From contig JAUXYA010000005.1 in NCBI GenBank assembly GCA_030684405.1, positions 247,509 to 311,508 of the forward strand: a stretch of DNA of 64,000 nucleotides, written 5' to 3'. Below, piece after piece: positions 49,379 to 59,107 of this stretch (the first letter of the stretch is position 1; every line of letters starts with the position of its first letter). A model generated the notes under the pieces. It did not search any database. It saw nothing but the letters and a program-made list of their open reading frames with translations, and was not told where the DNA came from. A program made the translations under genes and the position numbers. Origin of the DNA: Burkholderiales bacterium (lineage in GTDB: Bacteria; Pseudomonadota; Gammaproteobacteria; Burkholderiales; SG8-41).

Positions 49379-50542
49379 ATGTTTAAGAAACAGGACGTTA
49401 AGTCTGTCGGTAGTCGTGCGACCCGGCGCAAGTTCCTGACCGGCGCCGCTGCTGCAACGACGGGTGCCGCGATTGCCGGCTTTCCGATGATTTCCAAGGC
49501 CCAGGCCGGTCCGATCACCATGCGCTGGCAGAGTACCTGGCCCGCCAAGGACATCTTCCACGAATACGCGCTCGACTTCGCGAAAAAGGTCAATGACATG
49601 ACCGGCGGCGAACTCAGGATTGAGGTGCTGCCCGCAGGAGCGGTGGTGCCGGCGTTCCAGTTGCTCGATGCCGTGTCCAAGGGCACGCTCGACGGTGGCC
49701 ATGGCGTGCTGGTCTATCACTATGGCAAGCAGAATGCGCTGGCGCTGTGGGGTTCGGGTCCTGCGTATGGCATGGACGCCAACATGCTGCTCGCCTGGCA
49801 CAAATACGGCGGCGGCAAACAGTTGCTGGAGAAACTCTACGGCTCGATTGGTGCCAACGTGGTGTCTTTCCCTTACGGTCCGATGCCGACGCAGCCGCTG
49901 GGCTGGTTCAAGAAGCCGGTGACCAAGGTGCAGGACATGAAGGGCCTGAAGTTCCGTACGGTCGGCATCTCGATTGACGTGTTTACGGCGATGGGTGTCT
50001 CGGTAAATGCGCTGCCCGGTGGCGAGATCGTACCGGCCATGGACCGCGGGCTGCTGGATGCCGCAGAGTTCAACAACGCGTCCTCTGACCGCATCCTCGG
50101 CTTTCCCGATGTGTCCAAGGTCTGCATGTTGCAGAGCTTCCATCAGAACGCTGAGCAGTTCGAAATCATGTTCAACAAGGGCAAGTTCAATGCCCTGCCG
50201 GCAAAGATGAAGGCGATCATCGAGAACGCCGTCGAAGCCGCGTCGGCCGACATGTCGTGGAAGGCGGTCGATCGCTACTCGAAGGACTACATCGAGATGC
50301 AGGAGAAGCAGGGCGTGCGCTTTTACAAGACGCCGGACCCCATTTTGCAGGCGCAGTTGAGCGGCTACGACGCGGCGGTGGCCAAGCGCAAGGACAATGC
50401 GCTGTTCCGCGAGATCGAGGAGTCGCAGCGCAGGTTCGCTGAGCGCGCTGTGCGCTGGGACCTCGACACCAATGTCAACCGCCGCATGGCCTACAACCAT
50501 TATTTCGGCAAGAAGCCGGCGCCGGCCAAGAAGAAGTCCTGA
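49379..50542 (+). CDS. dctP: TRAP transporter substrate-binding protein (DctP)
   Basis: Tat signal TRRKFLTGAAAATTGAAIAG; MRWQSTWPAKDIFHEYALDFAKKVNDMTGGELRIEVLPAGAVVPAFQ. Confidence 0.93.
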   Translation: MFKKQDVKSVGSRATRRKFLTGAAAATTGAAIAGFPMISKAQAGPITMRWQSTWPAKDIFHEYALDFAKKVNDMTGGELRIEVLPAGAVVPAFQLLDAVSKGTLDGGHGVLVYHYGKQNALALWGSGPAYGMDANMLLAWHKYGGGKQLLEKLYGSIGANVVSFPYGPMPTQPLGWFKKPVTKVQDMKGLKFRTVGISIDVFTAMGVSVNALPGGEIVPAMDRGLLDAAEFNNASSDRILGFPDVSKVCMLQSFHQNAEQFEIMFNKGKFNALPAKMKAIIENAVEAASADMSWKAVDRYSKDYIEMQEKQGVRFYKTPDPILQAQLSGYDAAVAKRKDNALFREIEESQRRFAERAVRWDLDTNVNRRMAYNHYFGKKPAPAKKKS

Positions 50543-50566
50543 CGCAGACTGCCTCGAGGTAACACG

Positions 50567-50600
50567 ACACCATCCGGTCGCCCCGGATGGTGTTTTTTTT
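50567..50600 (+). terminator. Intergenic terminator/attenuator between dctP and dctQM
   Basis: ACACCATCCGG-tcgcc-CCGGATGGTGT followed by T7. Confidence 0.85.
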
Positions 50601-50644
50601 AGCCGCGGACGTCGAGCGATCCGCATCCACGGAAGCGATGGAAC

Positions 50645-51247
50645 ATGCAGAAACTTCTGCTTTTTGTCGACAAGCTCAGCACTTTCGTCGGACATGCCTT
50701 TTCCTGGCTGATCGTCGGTCTGACGCTGCTGATTTCCTGGGAGGTGTTCTCCCGCTACGCGCTCGACAATCCCCATGCCTGGGTCTTCGACGCGATGATC
50801 ATGCTCTACGGCACGCTGTTCATGATGGCGGGCGCCTATACGCTGTCGAAGAACGGCCATGTGCGCGGTGACGTGCTTTACAGCTTCTTCCGGCCGCGGA
50901 CCCAGGCCACGCTGGACCTGCTGCTCTATATCGTGTTTTTCATTCCCGGTGTCATTGCGCTGACCTACGCCGGGTATTTCTATGCCGCCGAGTCCTGGGC
51001 GATCAATGAACATTCGAACATCACCGCCGACGGCCCACCGGTCTATCCCTTCAAGACGGTGATCCCGCTGGCCGGCGCCGTCCTGCTGCTGCAGGGTATT
51101 GTCGAAATCGCCCGCTGCATCATCTGCCTGCGCCAGGGAAGCTGGCCTTCCCGCGAGGAAGATGTTGAGGAAGTCGATGTCGACAAGCTGAAGGAAATGG
51201 TCCACGCCGACGATGCCGCTGTCTCCGGCAAGGGGGCGGCATCATGA
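50645..51247 (+). CDS. dctQ: TRAP transporter small permease (DctQ)
   Basis: SWEVFSRYALDNPHAWVFDAMIMLYGTLFMMAGAYTLSKNGHVRGDVLY. Confidence 0.92.
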   Translation: MQKLLLFVDKLSTFVGHAFSWLIVGLTLLISWEVFSRYALDNPHAWVFDAMIMLYGTLFMMAGAYTLSKNGHVRGDVLYSFFRPRTQATLDLLLYIVFFIPGVIALTYAGYFYAAESWAINEHSNITADGPPVYPFKTVIPLAGAVLLLQGIVEIARCIICLRQGSWPSREEDVEEVDVDKLKEMVHADDAAVSGKGAAS

Positions 51248-53262
51248 AAATACGCAAGGAACTGTGGTTCGGATTCACCATCATGGCGCTGATCGTGGTT
51301 CCGGTGCTGGTCCTGACGCCCTGGACCGAGATGACCAACGGCGCCCTCGGACTGTTGATGCTGGCGCTGGTGGTGGTGGCGATCATGCTCGGCTTCCCGA
51401 CGGCATTCACGCTGATGGGCATGGGCGTGATGTTTTCCTGGTTCTTTTATCGCAGTGTCGATCCGGACATGGCCGTGCGGCAGGTGCTCGACCTGATGGT
51501 GCAGCGCACCTATGGCGTGATGTCCAACGATGTGCTGATCGCGGTGCCGCTGTTCGTGTTCATGGGTTACCTCGTCGAACGCGCGGCGCTGATCGAGCGC
51601 CTGTTCAAAAGCCTGCACCTGGCACTGGCACGCCTGCCGGGTTCGCTGGCGGTTGCGACCATCATCACCTGCGCGATTTTTGCGACAGCCACCGGCATCG
51701 TCGGTGCGGTGGTCACGCTGATGGGGCTGCTGGCATTGCCGGCCATGCTGCGGGCGGGATATCACACGCAGATTGCAGCGGGTTCGGTGACTGCCGGCGG
51801 CTGTCTCGGCATCCTGATTCCGCCGTCGGTGCTGCTGATCGTCTATGGCGCGACTGCCGGCGTGTCGGTGGTGCAGCTGTATGCCGGCGCGTTTTTCCCC
51901 GGGCTGATGCTCGCCGCACTCTATGTCGGTTACGTGATCTTGCTGGCGATGATCAAGCCGAAACTGATGCCGCCGTTGCCGGAGAGCGAGCGTACGGTCG
52001 AACTGCCGGCATTCGCACAGACACTGGCAGCGCGCGGGCGCCATGCGACTTTGGGCCTCTTCCGCGCGCTGGGCGGCGGCAGCGGGGTTCCGGGGCGCAC
52101 AATAGCCGGGCAATTGTTCGTGTCCTTGTTGCCGGCGCTGGCAATTGCGGCCCTGCTGGTTTTCAGCTACCGGGCAGCGACTGCACCGGTTGAAGAATTC
52201 GACACCTCGGGGCTGGTCGAGGTTGGTGCCTCTTTTTATTCTGAGCCGAAGCAGGAAACCGGGCTGCTGGAGCCCTCCGGGAGCACAGGTCTGCAGGAGC
52301 CGCCGGCCGAAAGCACGGGAGAAAAACCTGCGGAAAGTACAGGTTTGCAGGAGCCGCCAAGCGAGGACAAATCAGCTGCCGAAAGCGCGCCGGTTGCTCC
52401 TCCGGAGCCTCCTGCGGCGCTGTCCGAACCGCCGGCACCCTCTGCTGAACAGCGCCCGGTACCCACCTGGTTCTGGATCATGGCCGGCATCGGCGCGACG
52501 ATGTTCGTGCTGATCTATGCCCTGTGGACCTGGCAGCGCTTCGAGATTTTCAAGATGCTGCTGGGCTCTTTCTTCCCGCTGTCGGTTTTGATCCTTGCCG
52601 TGCTCGGCTCCATCGTGTTCGGATTCGCCACGCCCACCGAGGCGGCAGCGGTGGGCGCCTTCGGCGGTTTTATATTGGCGGCGGTTTACCGTTTCATTGC
52701 CCACCAGCGCGGCAATCCGGGCTTTGCCGCAGTCAACACCACGGTGAAGGAACTCGGCGTCATCATCAAGGAGTCCTCCTTCCTCACCGCAAAGACCAGT
52801 GCGATGGTGTGCTGGTTATTCGTCGGATCAGCGATCTTCTCGGCGGCCTTCGCGCTGCTCGGAGGCCAGCAGATCATCGAGAATTGGGTGCTGTCTCTGG
52901 GGTTGACGCCGATCCAGTTCATGATCCTTGCCCAGTGCATCATCTTTATCCTCGGCTGGCCGCTTGAATGGACGGAGATCATCGTCATATTCATGCCGAT
53001 TTTCATTCCGCTGCTGCCCAAGTTCGGCATTGATCCGCTGTTTTTCGGCCTGCTGGTGGCGCTGAATCTGCAGACAGCCTTTTTGTCGCCACCGGTAGCG
53101 ATGTCGGCCTTCTACCTGAAGGGTGTCGCTCCGCCACATGTCACGCTGAACCAGATCTTCCTGGGCATGATGCCGTTCATGGGCATACAGGTCATTGCCC
53201 TGGTCCTGCTCTATACCTTTCCGGGAATCGGTTTGTGGTTGCCGCAACTGCTCTACCGCTGA
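51244..53262 (+). CDS. dctM: TRAP transporter large permease (DctM) with a Pro/Glu-rich loop insertion
   Basis: GFPTAFTLMGMGVMF; GGCLGILIPPSVLLIVYGATAGVSVVQLYAGAFFPG. Confidence 0.93.
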   Translation: MKIRKELWFGFTIMALIVVPVLVLTPWTEMTNGALGLLMLALVVVAIMLGFPTAFTLMGMGVMFSWFFYRSVDPDMAVRQVLDLMVQRTYGVMSNDVLIAVPLFVFMGYLVERAALIERLFKSLHLALARLPGSLAVATIITCAIFATATGIVGAVVTLMGLLALPAMLRAGYHTQIAAGSVTAGGCLGILIPPSVLLIVYGATAGVSVVQLYAGAFFPGLMLAALYVGYVILLAMIKPKLMPPLPESERTVELPAFAQTLAARGRHATLGLFRALGGGSGVPGRTIAGQLFVSLLPALAIAALLVFSYRAATAPVEEFDTSGLVEVGASFYSEPKQETGLLEPSGSTGLQEPPAESTGEKPAESTGLQEPPSEDKSAAESAPVAPPEPPAALSEPPAPSAEQRPVPTWFWIMAGIGATMFVLIYALWTWQRFEIFKMLLGSFFPLSVLILAVLGSIVFGFATPTEAAAVGAFGGFILAAVYRFIAHQRGNPGFAAVNTTVKELGVIIKESSFLTAKTSAMVCWLFVGSAIFSAAFALLGGQQIIENWVLSLGLTPIQFMILAQCIIFILGWPLEWTEIIVIFMPIFIPLLPKFGIDPLFFGLLVALNLQTAFLSPPVAMSAFYLKGVAPPHVTLNQIFLGMMPFMGIQVIALVLLYTFPGIGLWLPQLLYR

Positions 53263-53277
53263 TCCGGGTTACCGTCA

Positions 53278-54594
53278 TTGCCTGATCCCTTGCAGCAGAC
53301 GCAGGGCGCACTGGAACTCGCGCGCGGGCTGCGCGAAGGCCGCACCAGTGCCGAGGCACTTGCGATGAGCTGTCTCGAGCGTATTGCGGCGACAGACGCC
53401 GCGGTCGAAGCTTGGGCTTTTCTTGATCCGCAACTTGTCATCGCGCAGGCGCGCGAATCCGACCGCCGTCGCGCCGCTGGGCAGGCCTGCGGTACCCTCC
53501 ACGGTATTCCGGTGGGCATCAAGGACATCATTGACACCGCCGACATGCCCACCGAAAACGGCACGGTACTGCATGCCGGAAGGCGCCCGGCCGCGGATGC
53601 GGCGCTGGTCGCGCGGCTGCGAGCTGCCGGAGCGGTGATCATGGGCAAGACTGTGACCACTGAACTGGCCACCTATGCACCGGGCAAGACACACAATCCG
53701 CATAACCCTGAGCACACTCCCGGCGGCTCCTCCAGTGGCTCGGCTGCAGCAGTTGCCGCCGGCATGGTGCCGCTGGCGGTGGGCACCCAGACCAACGGGT
53801 CGGTGCTGCGGCCTGCGGCCTTCTGCGGAGTTTGGGGCTATAAGCCGACGGCAGGATTGATCCCGCGCGAGGGTGTGTTGCTGCAGTCGCAGACCTTCGA
53901 CCAGGTCGGCGTGTTTGCGCGCAATGTGAACGACGCTGCGCTGCTCGCGGAAACTCTTTGTGATGCGCGTGACCGGCCGGAGCTGCTGGTTGCAACCACG
54001 GGGCCACTGCCACAGAAGCCGCGCCTTGCCCTGGTCAGGACTGCGCAGTGGCCGCGGGCTGACGCCTTGACCCGCGTGGCGATCGAGGCGCTGGCCGCAA
54101 GGGCGGGTGCCGTGGAATGCGACATGCCTGCGGCGGCCTTGCCGGCCTGGGATTGGCACCGATGTGTGATGGAAGCCGAGATCGCTGAAAACTTTGCCGC
54201 GGAGTGGGCGCAGGGGCGCGACCGCCTGTCGGTGTCGCTGCGCGTACAGATCGAACGCGGTCATGCGGTGGCGGCTGCGGATTACGACGCGGCCCTGGCG
54301 CAGATCGCGCGGGTCAACGCTGCTTTCGCGCCCATCTTCGCGCAGTACGACGTGATACTCACGCCGGCAGTGCCGGGAGAGGCGCCGCGCGGCCTGGGGT
54401 CGACCGGCGATCCTGCTTTCTGTACCCTGTGGACCTTTTGCGGCATGCCGGCGCTGAGCCTGCCCCTGCTGCGCGGACCGTCCGGCCTGCCGCTGGGTGT
54501 GCAACTGGTGGCGCCGCGCGGCGGCGATGCGCGGCTGCTGCGCGCAGCGCGCTGGCTGGCTGAAAACGGCCCTGATTACCAATTTGATTCCTAA
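53278..54594 (+). CDS. Amidase signature family protein
   Basis: GIPVGIKDIIDTADMPTENGT; PGGSSSGSAAAVAAGMVPLAVGTQTNGSVLRPAAFCGVWGYKPT; TTG start. Confidence 0.93.
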   Translation: MPDPLQQTQGALELARGLREGRTSAEALAMSCLERIAATDAAVEAWAFLDPQLVIAQARESDRRRAAGQACGTLHGIPVGIKDIIDTADMPTENGTVLHAGRRPAADAALVARLRAAGAVIMGKTVTTELATYAPGKTHNPHNPEHTPGGSSSGSAAAVAAGMVPLAVGTQTNGSVLRPAAFCGVWGYKPTAGLIPREGVLLQSQTFDQVGVFARNVNDAALLAETLCDARDRPELLVATTGPLPQKPRLALVRTAQWPRADALTRVAIEALAARAGAVECDMPAAALPAWDWHRCVMEAEIAENFAAEWAQGRDRLSVSLRVQIERGHAVAAADYDAALAQIARVNAAFAPIFAQYDVILTPAVPGEAPRGLGSTGDPAFCTLWTFCGMPALSLPLLRGPSGLPLGVQLVAPRGGDARLLRAARWLAENGPDYQFDS

Positions 54595-54623
54595 CCGATT
54601 GATTTGATCTGACCGCACAGACC

Positions 54624-55607
54624 ATGAGCGAGCGCAAACCCCGTGTACTGGTGACCCGCGAAGTCTTTGACGAAACCCTGGATTACCTGCGCAGGCACTG
54701 CGAAGTTGTCGAGAACCAGAAGGACGTCCCATACGCACCGGAGGCACTGGCCGTGGCGCTGGCGGACTGCGAGGGCCTGATGTGCGCGTTGACCGACAAG
54801 GTCGATGCTGAGTTGCTGGCGCATGCGCCGCAGCTGAAGGCGGTGGCGAATATTGCCGTCGGCTACAACAACATCGATGTGCCAGCCTGCACGGCGCGCG
54901 GCGTGATGGCGACCAACACCCCGGGCGTGCTTGATGACAGCACGGCTGATCTCGCCTGGGCGCTGATGCTGGGCACCGCGCGACGCATCACCGAGGTCGA
55001 GCGCCGCATCCGTGCCGGCGAGTGGACGGGCTGGCGGCTGAAGCAGTGGCTGGGTATCGACGTGCACCACGCGACGCTGGGCATTGTCGGCATGGGCCGC
55101 ATTGGGCAGGCCATTGCGCGCCGCGCGCTGGGTTTCGATATGAAGGTGGTCTACCACAATCGCAAACGCATCGCGCCGGAGCTGGAGCGCAAGTGCAACG
55201 CGGCGTATCTGTCGTTAGACGAGTTGCTATCGCAATCCGATTTTGTCGTGCTGCAGGTGCCGTACACGCCGGATACGCACCACCTGATCGGCGCGGCGCA
55301 GCTGAAGAAGATGAAACCCTCGGCGATCCTGATCAACTCCACGCGCGGCGGCGTGGTCGACGATGCCGCATTGGTTGCAGCGCTTACGGACGGCACGATC
55401 CGCGGCGCCGGGCTCGATGTCTACGAGAACGAGCCGAAGCTTCATCCCGATTTTCTCAAGCTCGATAACGTGGTGCTCGCCCCTCATATCGGAAGCTCGA
55501 CCGAGGCCACGCGCAAGGCGATGGCGATGCTCGCGGCGCAGAATCTGGTGGACGCGCTGCAGGGCCGCACGCCGCCCAACCTGGTCAATCCGGATGTCCG
55601 GAAGTGA
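54624..55607 (+). CDS. D-2-hydroxyacid dehydrogenase (glyoxylate/hydroxypyruvate reductase type)
   Basis: LGIVGMGRIGQAIARRALGF; LQVPYTPDTHHLIGAAQLKKMKPSAILINSTRGGVVDDAAL. Confidence 0.93.
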   Translation: MSERKPRVLVTREVFDETLDYLRRHCEVVENQKDVPYAPEALAVALADCEGLMCALTDKVDAELLAHAPQLKAVANIAVGYNNIDVPACTARGVMATNTPGVLDDSTADLAWALMLGTARRITEVERRIRAGEWTGWRLKQWLGIDVHHATLGIVGMGRIGQAIARRALGFDMKVVYHNRKRIAPELERKCNAAYLSLDELLSQSDFVVLQVPYTPDTHHLIGAAQLKKMKPSAILINSTRGGVVDDAALVAALTDGTIRGAGLDVYENEPKLHPDFLKLDNVVLAPHIGSSTEATRKAMAMLAAQNLVDALQGRTPPNLVNPDVRK

Positions 55608-55646
55608 TTTAATAAATAATTGTTTTTATTGATATTTTTATAATAC
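55608..55646 (+). repeat. AT-rich dispersed element
   Basis: TTTAATAAATAATTGTTTTTATTGATATTTTTATAATA. Confidence 0.65.
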
Positions 55647-55677
55647 TCCAGAGCGCCGCCCGGCGTCGCTGCCTGCA

Positions 55678-56646
55678 ATGAATTACGCCGCACAACTGCT
55701 CGACCTGATGGTGCAGGTGATGCTGCCGCTGTCGCTGCTGGTTTGCGCCGGCGCCTTGTGGCCGCGCTTCTTTCCCGACACCGACGTCGAGCAGATGCGC
55801 TCCAGCCTCAACCGGCTGGTGATGTATCTGTTTTATCCCTGCATCCTGTTCGCCGTGGCCTCGAGCACCCCTATCAGCCGCGAGCTGTTGTCGGTGCCGC
55901 TGCTGGTGGGCATTGGTTCGCTGGTTTCCGGTGCGGTGCTCTATGTGCTGCTCTACCGCCTGCCGTTGTGGCCGCAGCTGACCGACCAGACACGCGCTGC
56001 GCTGATGGTCGGCGGCATGTTCGGCAACACCTTCAATATCGGCGCGCCGGTGCTGGTGTTCTTCTTCGGCGCCGAGGCGATTCGTTACGCCGTGTTCAAC
56101 GACATGCTGATGACCATGCCCCTGGTGTGGACGCTGGGCGTGTGGATCTCTACGCGCCTCGGTTCGCATGACCGCGGCGCGGCGCAACCCTCGGTGATCG
56201 GCGTAATGCTGACGATGCCGCCGATCTGGGCTTTTCTGGCGGGATTTGCCTGCCAGCAGACAGGGCTGACCTACGAGCCGCTGGTCAAGGCCACACAGTT
56301 CATCGGCCAGGCGACGATCCCGGTGATCCTGTTCGTGCTCGGCATGACCATACCCTGGCGCAACCTGGTGCCGCGCGGCGAGATCCTCGCGGTCGCGGGC
56401 GTCAAGCTGCTGCTGACGCCCTTCATCATCTGGCTGGTTGCGCCGCTGCTCTATCCGCGCATGGCGGAGGCGCAGTACGCTGCGGTAGTCGAAGGCACAA
56501 CGCCGGTGATGATGACCGCGCTGCTGCTGGCCGACCGCTTCAAGCTTGACGCACCGGCGGCGGCGCTGCTGATCGGCTGGAGTACGATACTGTTCTGGCT
56601 GACCCTGCCTCTGATCATGGCTTTCGGCTGGATCGGCAAGGCCTGA
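55678..56646 (+). CDS. AEC family transporter
   Basis: Ten-TM pattern; MFGNTFNIGAPVLVFFFG; AEAQYAAVVEGTTPVMMTALLLADRF. Confidence 0.87.
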   Translation: MNYAAQLLDLMVQVMLPLSLLVCAGALWPRFFPDTDVEQMRSSLNRLVMYLFYPCILFAVASSTPISRELLSVPLLVGIGSLVSGAVLYVLLYRLPLWPQLTDQTRAALMVGGMFGNTFNIGAPVLVFFFGAEAIRYAVFNDMLMTMPLVWTLGVWISTRLGSHDRGAAQPSVIGVMLTMPPIWAFLAGFACQQTGLTYEPLVKATQFIGQATIPVILFVLGMTIPWRNLVPRGEILAVAGVKLLLTPFIIWLVAPLLYPRMAEAQYAAVVEGTTPVMMTALLLADRFKLDAPAAALLIGWSTILFWLTLPLIMAFGWIGKA

Positions 56647-56660
56647 AAGGAGAATTTCAC

Positions 56661-57536
56661 TTGAACCTCGGATTCATAGGACTGGGCGCGATGGGGCGCC
56701 CCATGGCGCTCCATTTGATAAAAGGTGGTCACCGCATGGGCGTGTGGGCGCGCCGCGCCGAGAGCGCCGCGCCGCTGGTTGCAGCGGGCGCCACGCGTCA
56801 TGACACACCGGCGGCACTGGCTGCGGTATCAGACTTCGTGTTCACGATGGTGACAGCGTCGAATGATTTCGAGCAGGTAATACTGGGCGAGCAGGGCCTC
56901 ATCCACGGTGCCAAGCCCGGCAGCGTGGTGGTCGACATGGAAACCATTTCGCCGGCGGTGGCGCGCGCGGTGGCGCAGCAGTTGGCAACAAGTGGCATCG
57001 ACATGCTCGATGCCCCGGTGTCCGGTGGGCCGATGGGTGCTGAGCAGGCGACGTTGTCGATCATGGCGGGCGGCAAAGTGGAAGTCTTTGAGCGCGTGAA
57101 GCCGCTGTTCGAATGCATGGGCAAAACGGTCACCCGCGTCGGCGACAGCGGCGCCGGACAGATCACCAAGGCCTGTAACCAGCTCGCGCTGCTGGTGGCG
57201 GCCCAGGGCGTAGCCGAGGCGCTGCATCTCGCCGGCCGGCTGGGCGCGGATCCGGCGAAGGTGCGTGAAGTGATGATGGGGGGAGTGGCCGCGAGCCGGG
57301 TGATGGAGCTCTTCGGCAAACGTATGGTCGAGCGCCAATTCGACAATGGCATCGACACCCGCCTTTATCACAAGGACCTCGGCATCGTGCTCGATCTGGC
57401 GCACGAGGCTTGTATCGCCATGCCCGCTGGCGCGCTAGTGATGCAGCAGGTCAATGCACTGATGGGCCAAGGGCGGGGTCGCGACGATCTCGGCGCGCTG
57501 ATCACGGTGCTTGAAGGAATGTCGGCGCGGGATTAA
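56661..57536 (+). CDS. NAD(P)-dependent beta-hydroxyacid dehydrogenase (3-hydroxyisobutyrate / tartronate semialdehyde reductase family)
   Basis: LGFIGLGAMGRPMALHLIKGGH; DAPVSGGPMGAEQATLSIMAGG; TTG start. Confidence 0.92.
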   Translation: MNLGFIGLGAMGRPMALHLIKGGHRMGVWARRAESAAPLVAAGATRHDTPAALAAVSDFVFTMVTASNDFEQVILGEQGLIHGAKPGSVVVDMETISPAVARAVAQQLATSGIDMLDAPVSGGPMGAEQATLSIMAGGKVEVFERVKPLFECMGKTVTRVGDSGAGQITKACNQLALLVAAQGVAEALHLAGRLGADPAKVREVMMGGVAASRVMELFGKRMVERQFDNGIDTRLYHKDLGIVLDLAHEACIAMPAGALVMQQVNALMGQGRGRDDLGALITVLEGMSARD

Positions 57537-57544
57537 GGCAATTT

Positions 57545-57575
57545 ACAGGATGGACAGGATAAACAGGATCAAGAA
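57545..57575 (+). repeat. CAGGATG/A-type heptamer-like repeat
   Basis: acaggatggacaggataaacaggatcaagaa; same family as inner repeats at 38337-38365. Confidence 0.7.
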
Positions 57576-57590
57576 CACGGGAGTAACGTC

Positions 57591-58565
57591 ATGAGTTTTA
57601 CCCAGCCCGAACCGGCCACCCAGCGCCTGACCCGCTCCGAACTCGCAGTGCCCGGCGTAAACCCGGCGCTGTTCGATAAGGCCGTCAAATCTGCCGCGGA
57701 TGTGATCTTCCTCGATCTCGAGGACGCCGTCGCGCCGGACGACAAGCCGCAGGCGCGCAAAAACGTGATTGCCGCGCTGAACGACATCGACTGGGGGCGC
57801 AAGGTGATGGCGGTGCGCATCAACGGGCTCGATACCCATTTCATGTACCGCGACGTGGTTGACCTGGTGGAAAACTGCCCCCGCCTCGACATGCTGGTGA
57901 TCCCGAAGATCGGCGTGCCGGCCGACGTCTATGCGCTGGACATGCTGGTGACGCAGATCGAGCAGGCGCAGGGGCGAACGAAACGCATCGGCTTTGAGGC
58001 CTTGATCGAGACAGCGCTGGGCATGGCCAACATCGAGGCCATCGCGCAGTCCAGTCGAAGGCTGGAGGCGCTGGCCTTTGGTTCTGGCGATTTTGCGGCC
58101 TCGACCCGCGCACGCACCACAATCATCGGCGGCCTGCATCCGGAATACGGCGTGCTGTCGGACCGCGATGTCGAGGGCAAGCGTAGTTACCAACAGACTG
58201 ACCCTTGGCATGCGGCGCAGGCAAGGCTGCTGGTGGCCTGCCGTGCATATGGTCTGCGGCCGATCGACGGTCCTTACGGAGACTTCAAGGATGCGGAGGG
58301 TTACCTCGCTGCGTCGCGTCGCGTCGCTGCGCTGGGCTACGAAGGCAAGTGGGCGATTCATCCGACACAGATCGAGGCAGCGAACGCGGTGTTCAGTCCT
58401 TCGCCTGAAGAGGTGGCGAAGGCTCGTCGCATCGTGGACGCAATGGCGCAGGCTGCCCGCGAGGGCAAGGGTGCGGTGCAGGTTGACGGCCGGCTGGTTG
58501 ATATCGCCAATATCCGCATGGCTCAGAACCTGCTGCAGAAAGCCGAAGCCATCTCCGGACACTGA
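57591..58565 (+). CDS. CoA ester lyase (HpcH/HpaI, malyl/citramalyl-CoA lyase-like)
   Basis: RSELAVPGVNPALFDKAVKSAADVIFLDLEDAVAPDDKPQAR; KWAIHPTQIEAANAVFSP. Confidence 0.92.
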   Translation: MSFTQPEPATQRLTRSELAVPGVNPALFDKAVKSAADVIFLDLEDAVAPDDKPQARKNVIAALNDIDWGRKVMAVRINGLDTHFMYRDVVDLVENCPRLDMLVIPKIGVPADVYALDMLVTQIEQAQGRTKRIGFEALIETALGMANIEAIAQSSRRLEALAFGSGDFAASTRARTTIIGGLHPEYGVLSDRDVEGKRSYQQTDPWHAAQARLLVACRAYGLRPIDGPYGDFKDAEGYLAASRRVAALGYEGKWAIHPTQIEAANAVFSPSPEEVAKARRIVDAMAQAAREGKGAVQVDGRLVDIANIRMAQNLLQKAEAISGH

Positions 58566-58644
58566 GCCGCTACTCCCGGACCGGAAAATTGGCTAGACTG
58601 GTTCCCCAGCCGGTAGCCATCGGCGCACCCCGGAGGAGGGGATC

Positions 58645-59073
58645 ATGAAAACAGTCAGCCAGTTATTGCAGGGCAAGGGCGGCAACGTGTGGTCGGTGTC
58701 ACCGGAGTCCAGCGTGTTCGATGCCCTGAAGCAGATGGCAGAGAAGAATTGCGGCGCCCTGCTGGTGATGAGCGGCGGCAAGTTGCTCGGCGTCATCTCC
58801 GAGCGCGACTATGCGCGCAAGGTCATCCTGCTCGGAAAATCCTCCCATGAACTGGCGGTCAGCGAAATTATGTCGGACAATGTGGTCTGTGTTGGCCTGG
58901 CGCAGACTGTCGACGAGTGCATGGCGCTGATGAGCAGCAACCGCATCCGACACCTGCCGGTCCTTGAGGGCGGCCGCATCATCGGCGTGCTGTCGGTGGG
59001 TGACCTGGTGAAGGCGGTGATCGAAGAGCAGCAGCAGACCATCCAGCAGCTAGAAAACTACATCCACAGCTGA
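58645..59073 (+). CDS. CBS domain-pair protein
   Basis: SVFDALKQMAEKNCGALLVM..GVISERDYARKV; two CBS motifs. Confidence 0.92.
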   Translation: MKTVSQLLQGKGGNVWSVSPESSVFDALKQMAEKNCGALLVMSGGKLLGVISERDYARKVILLGKSSHELAVSEIMSDNVVCVGLAQTVDECMALMSSNRIRHLPVLEGGRIIGVLSVGDLVKAVIEEQQQTIQQLENYIHS

Positions 59074-59107
59074 TAACCCGCGCCGGTGGCCGCCGGCAGC
59101 AATCAAC

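Noticed and set aside
49346-51205. 619-aa minus-strand ORF opposite dctPQ
   Set aside because: Lies antisense to the TRAP genes; no recognisable domain.
53275-54747. 490-aa minus-strand ORF opposite the amidase
   Set aside because: Same antisense artefact.
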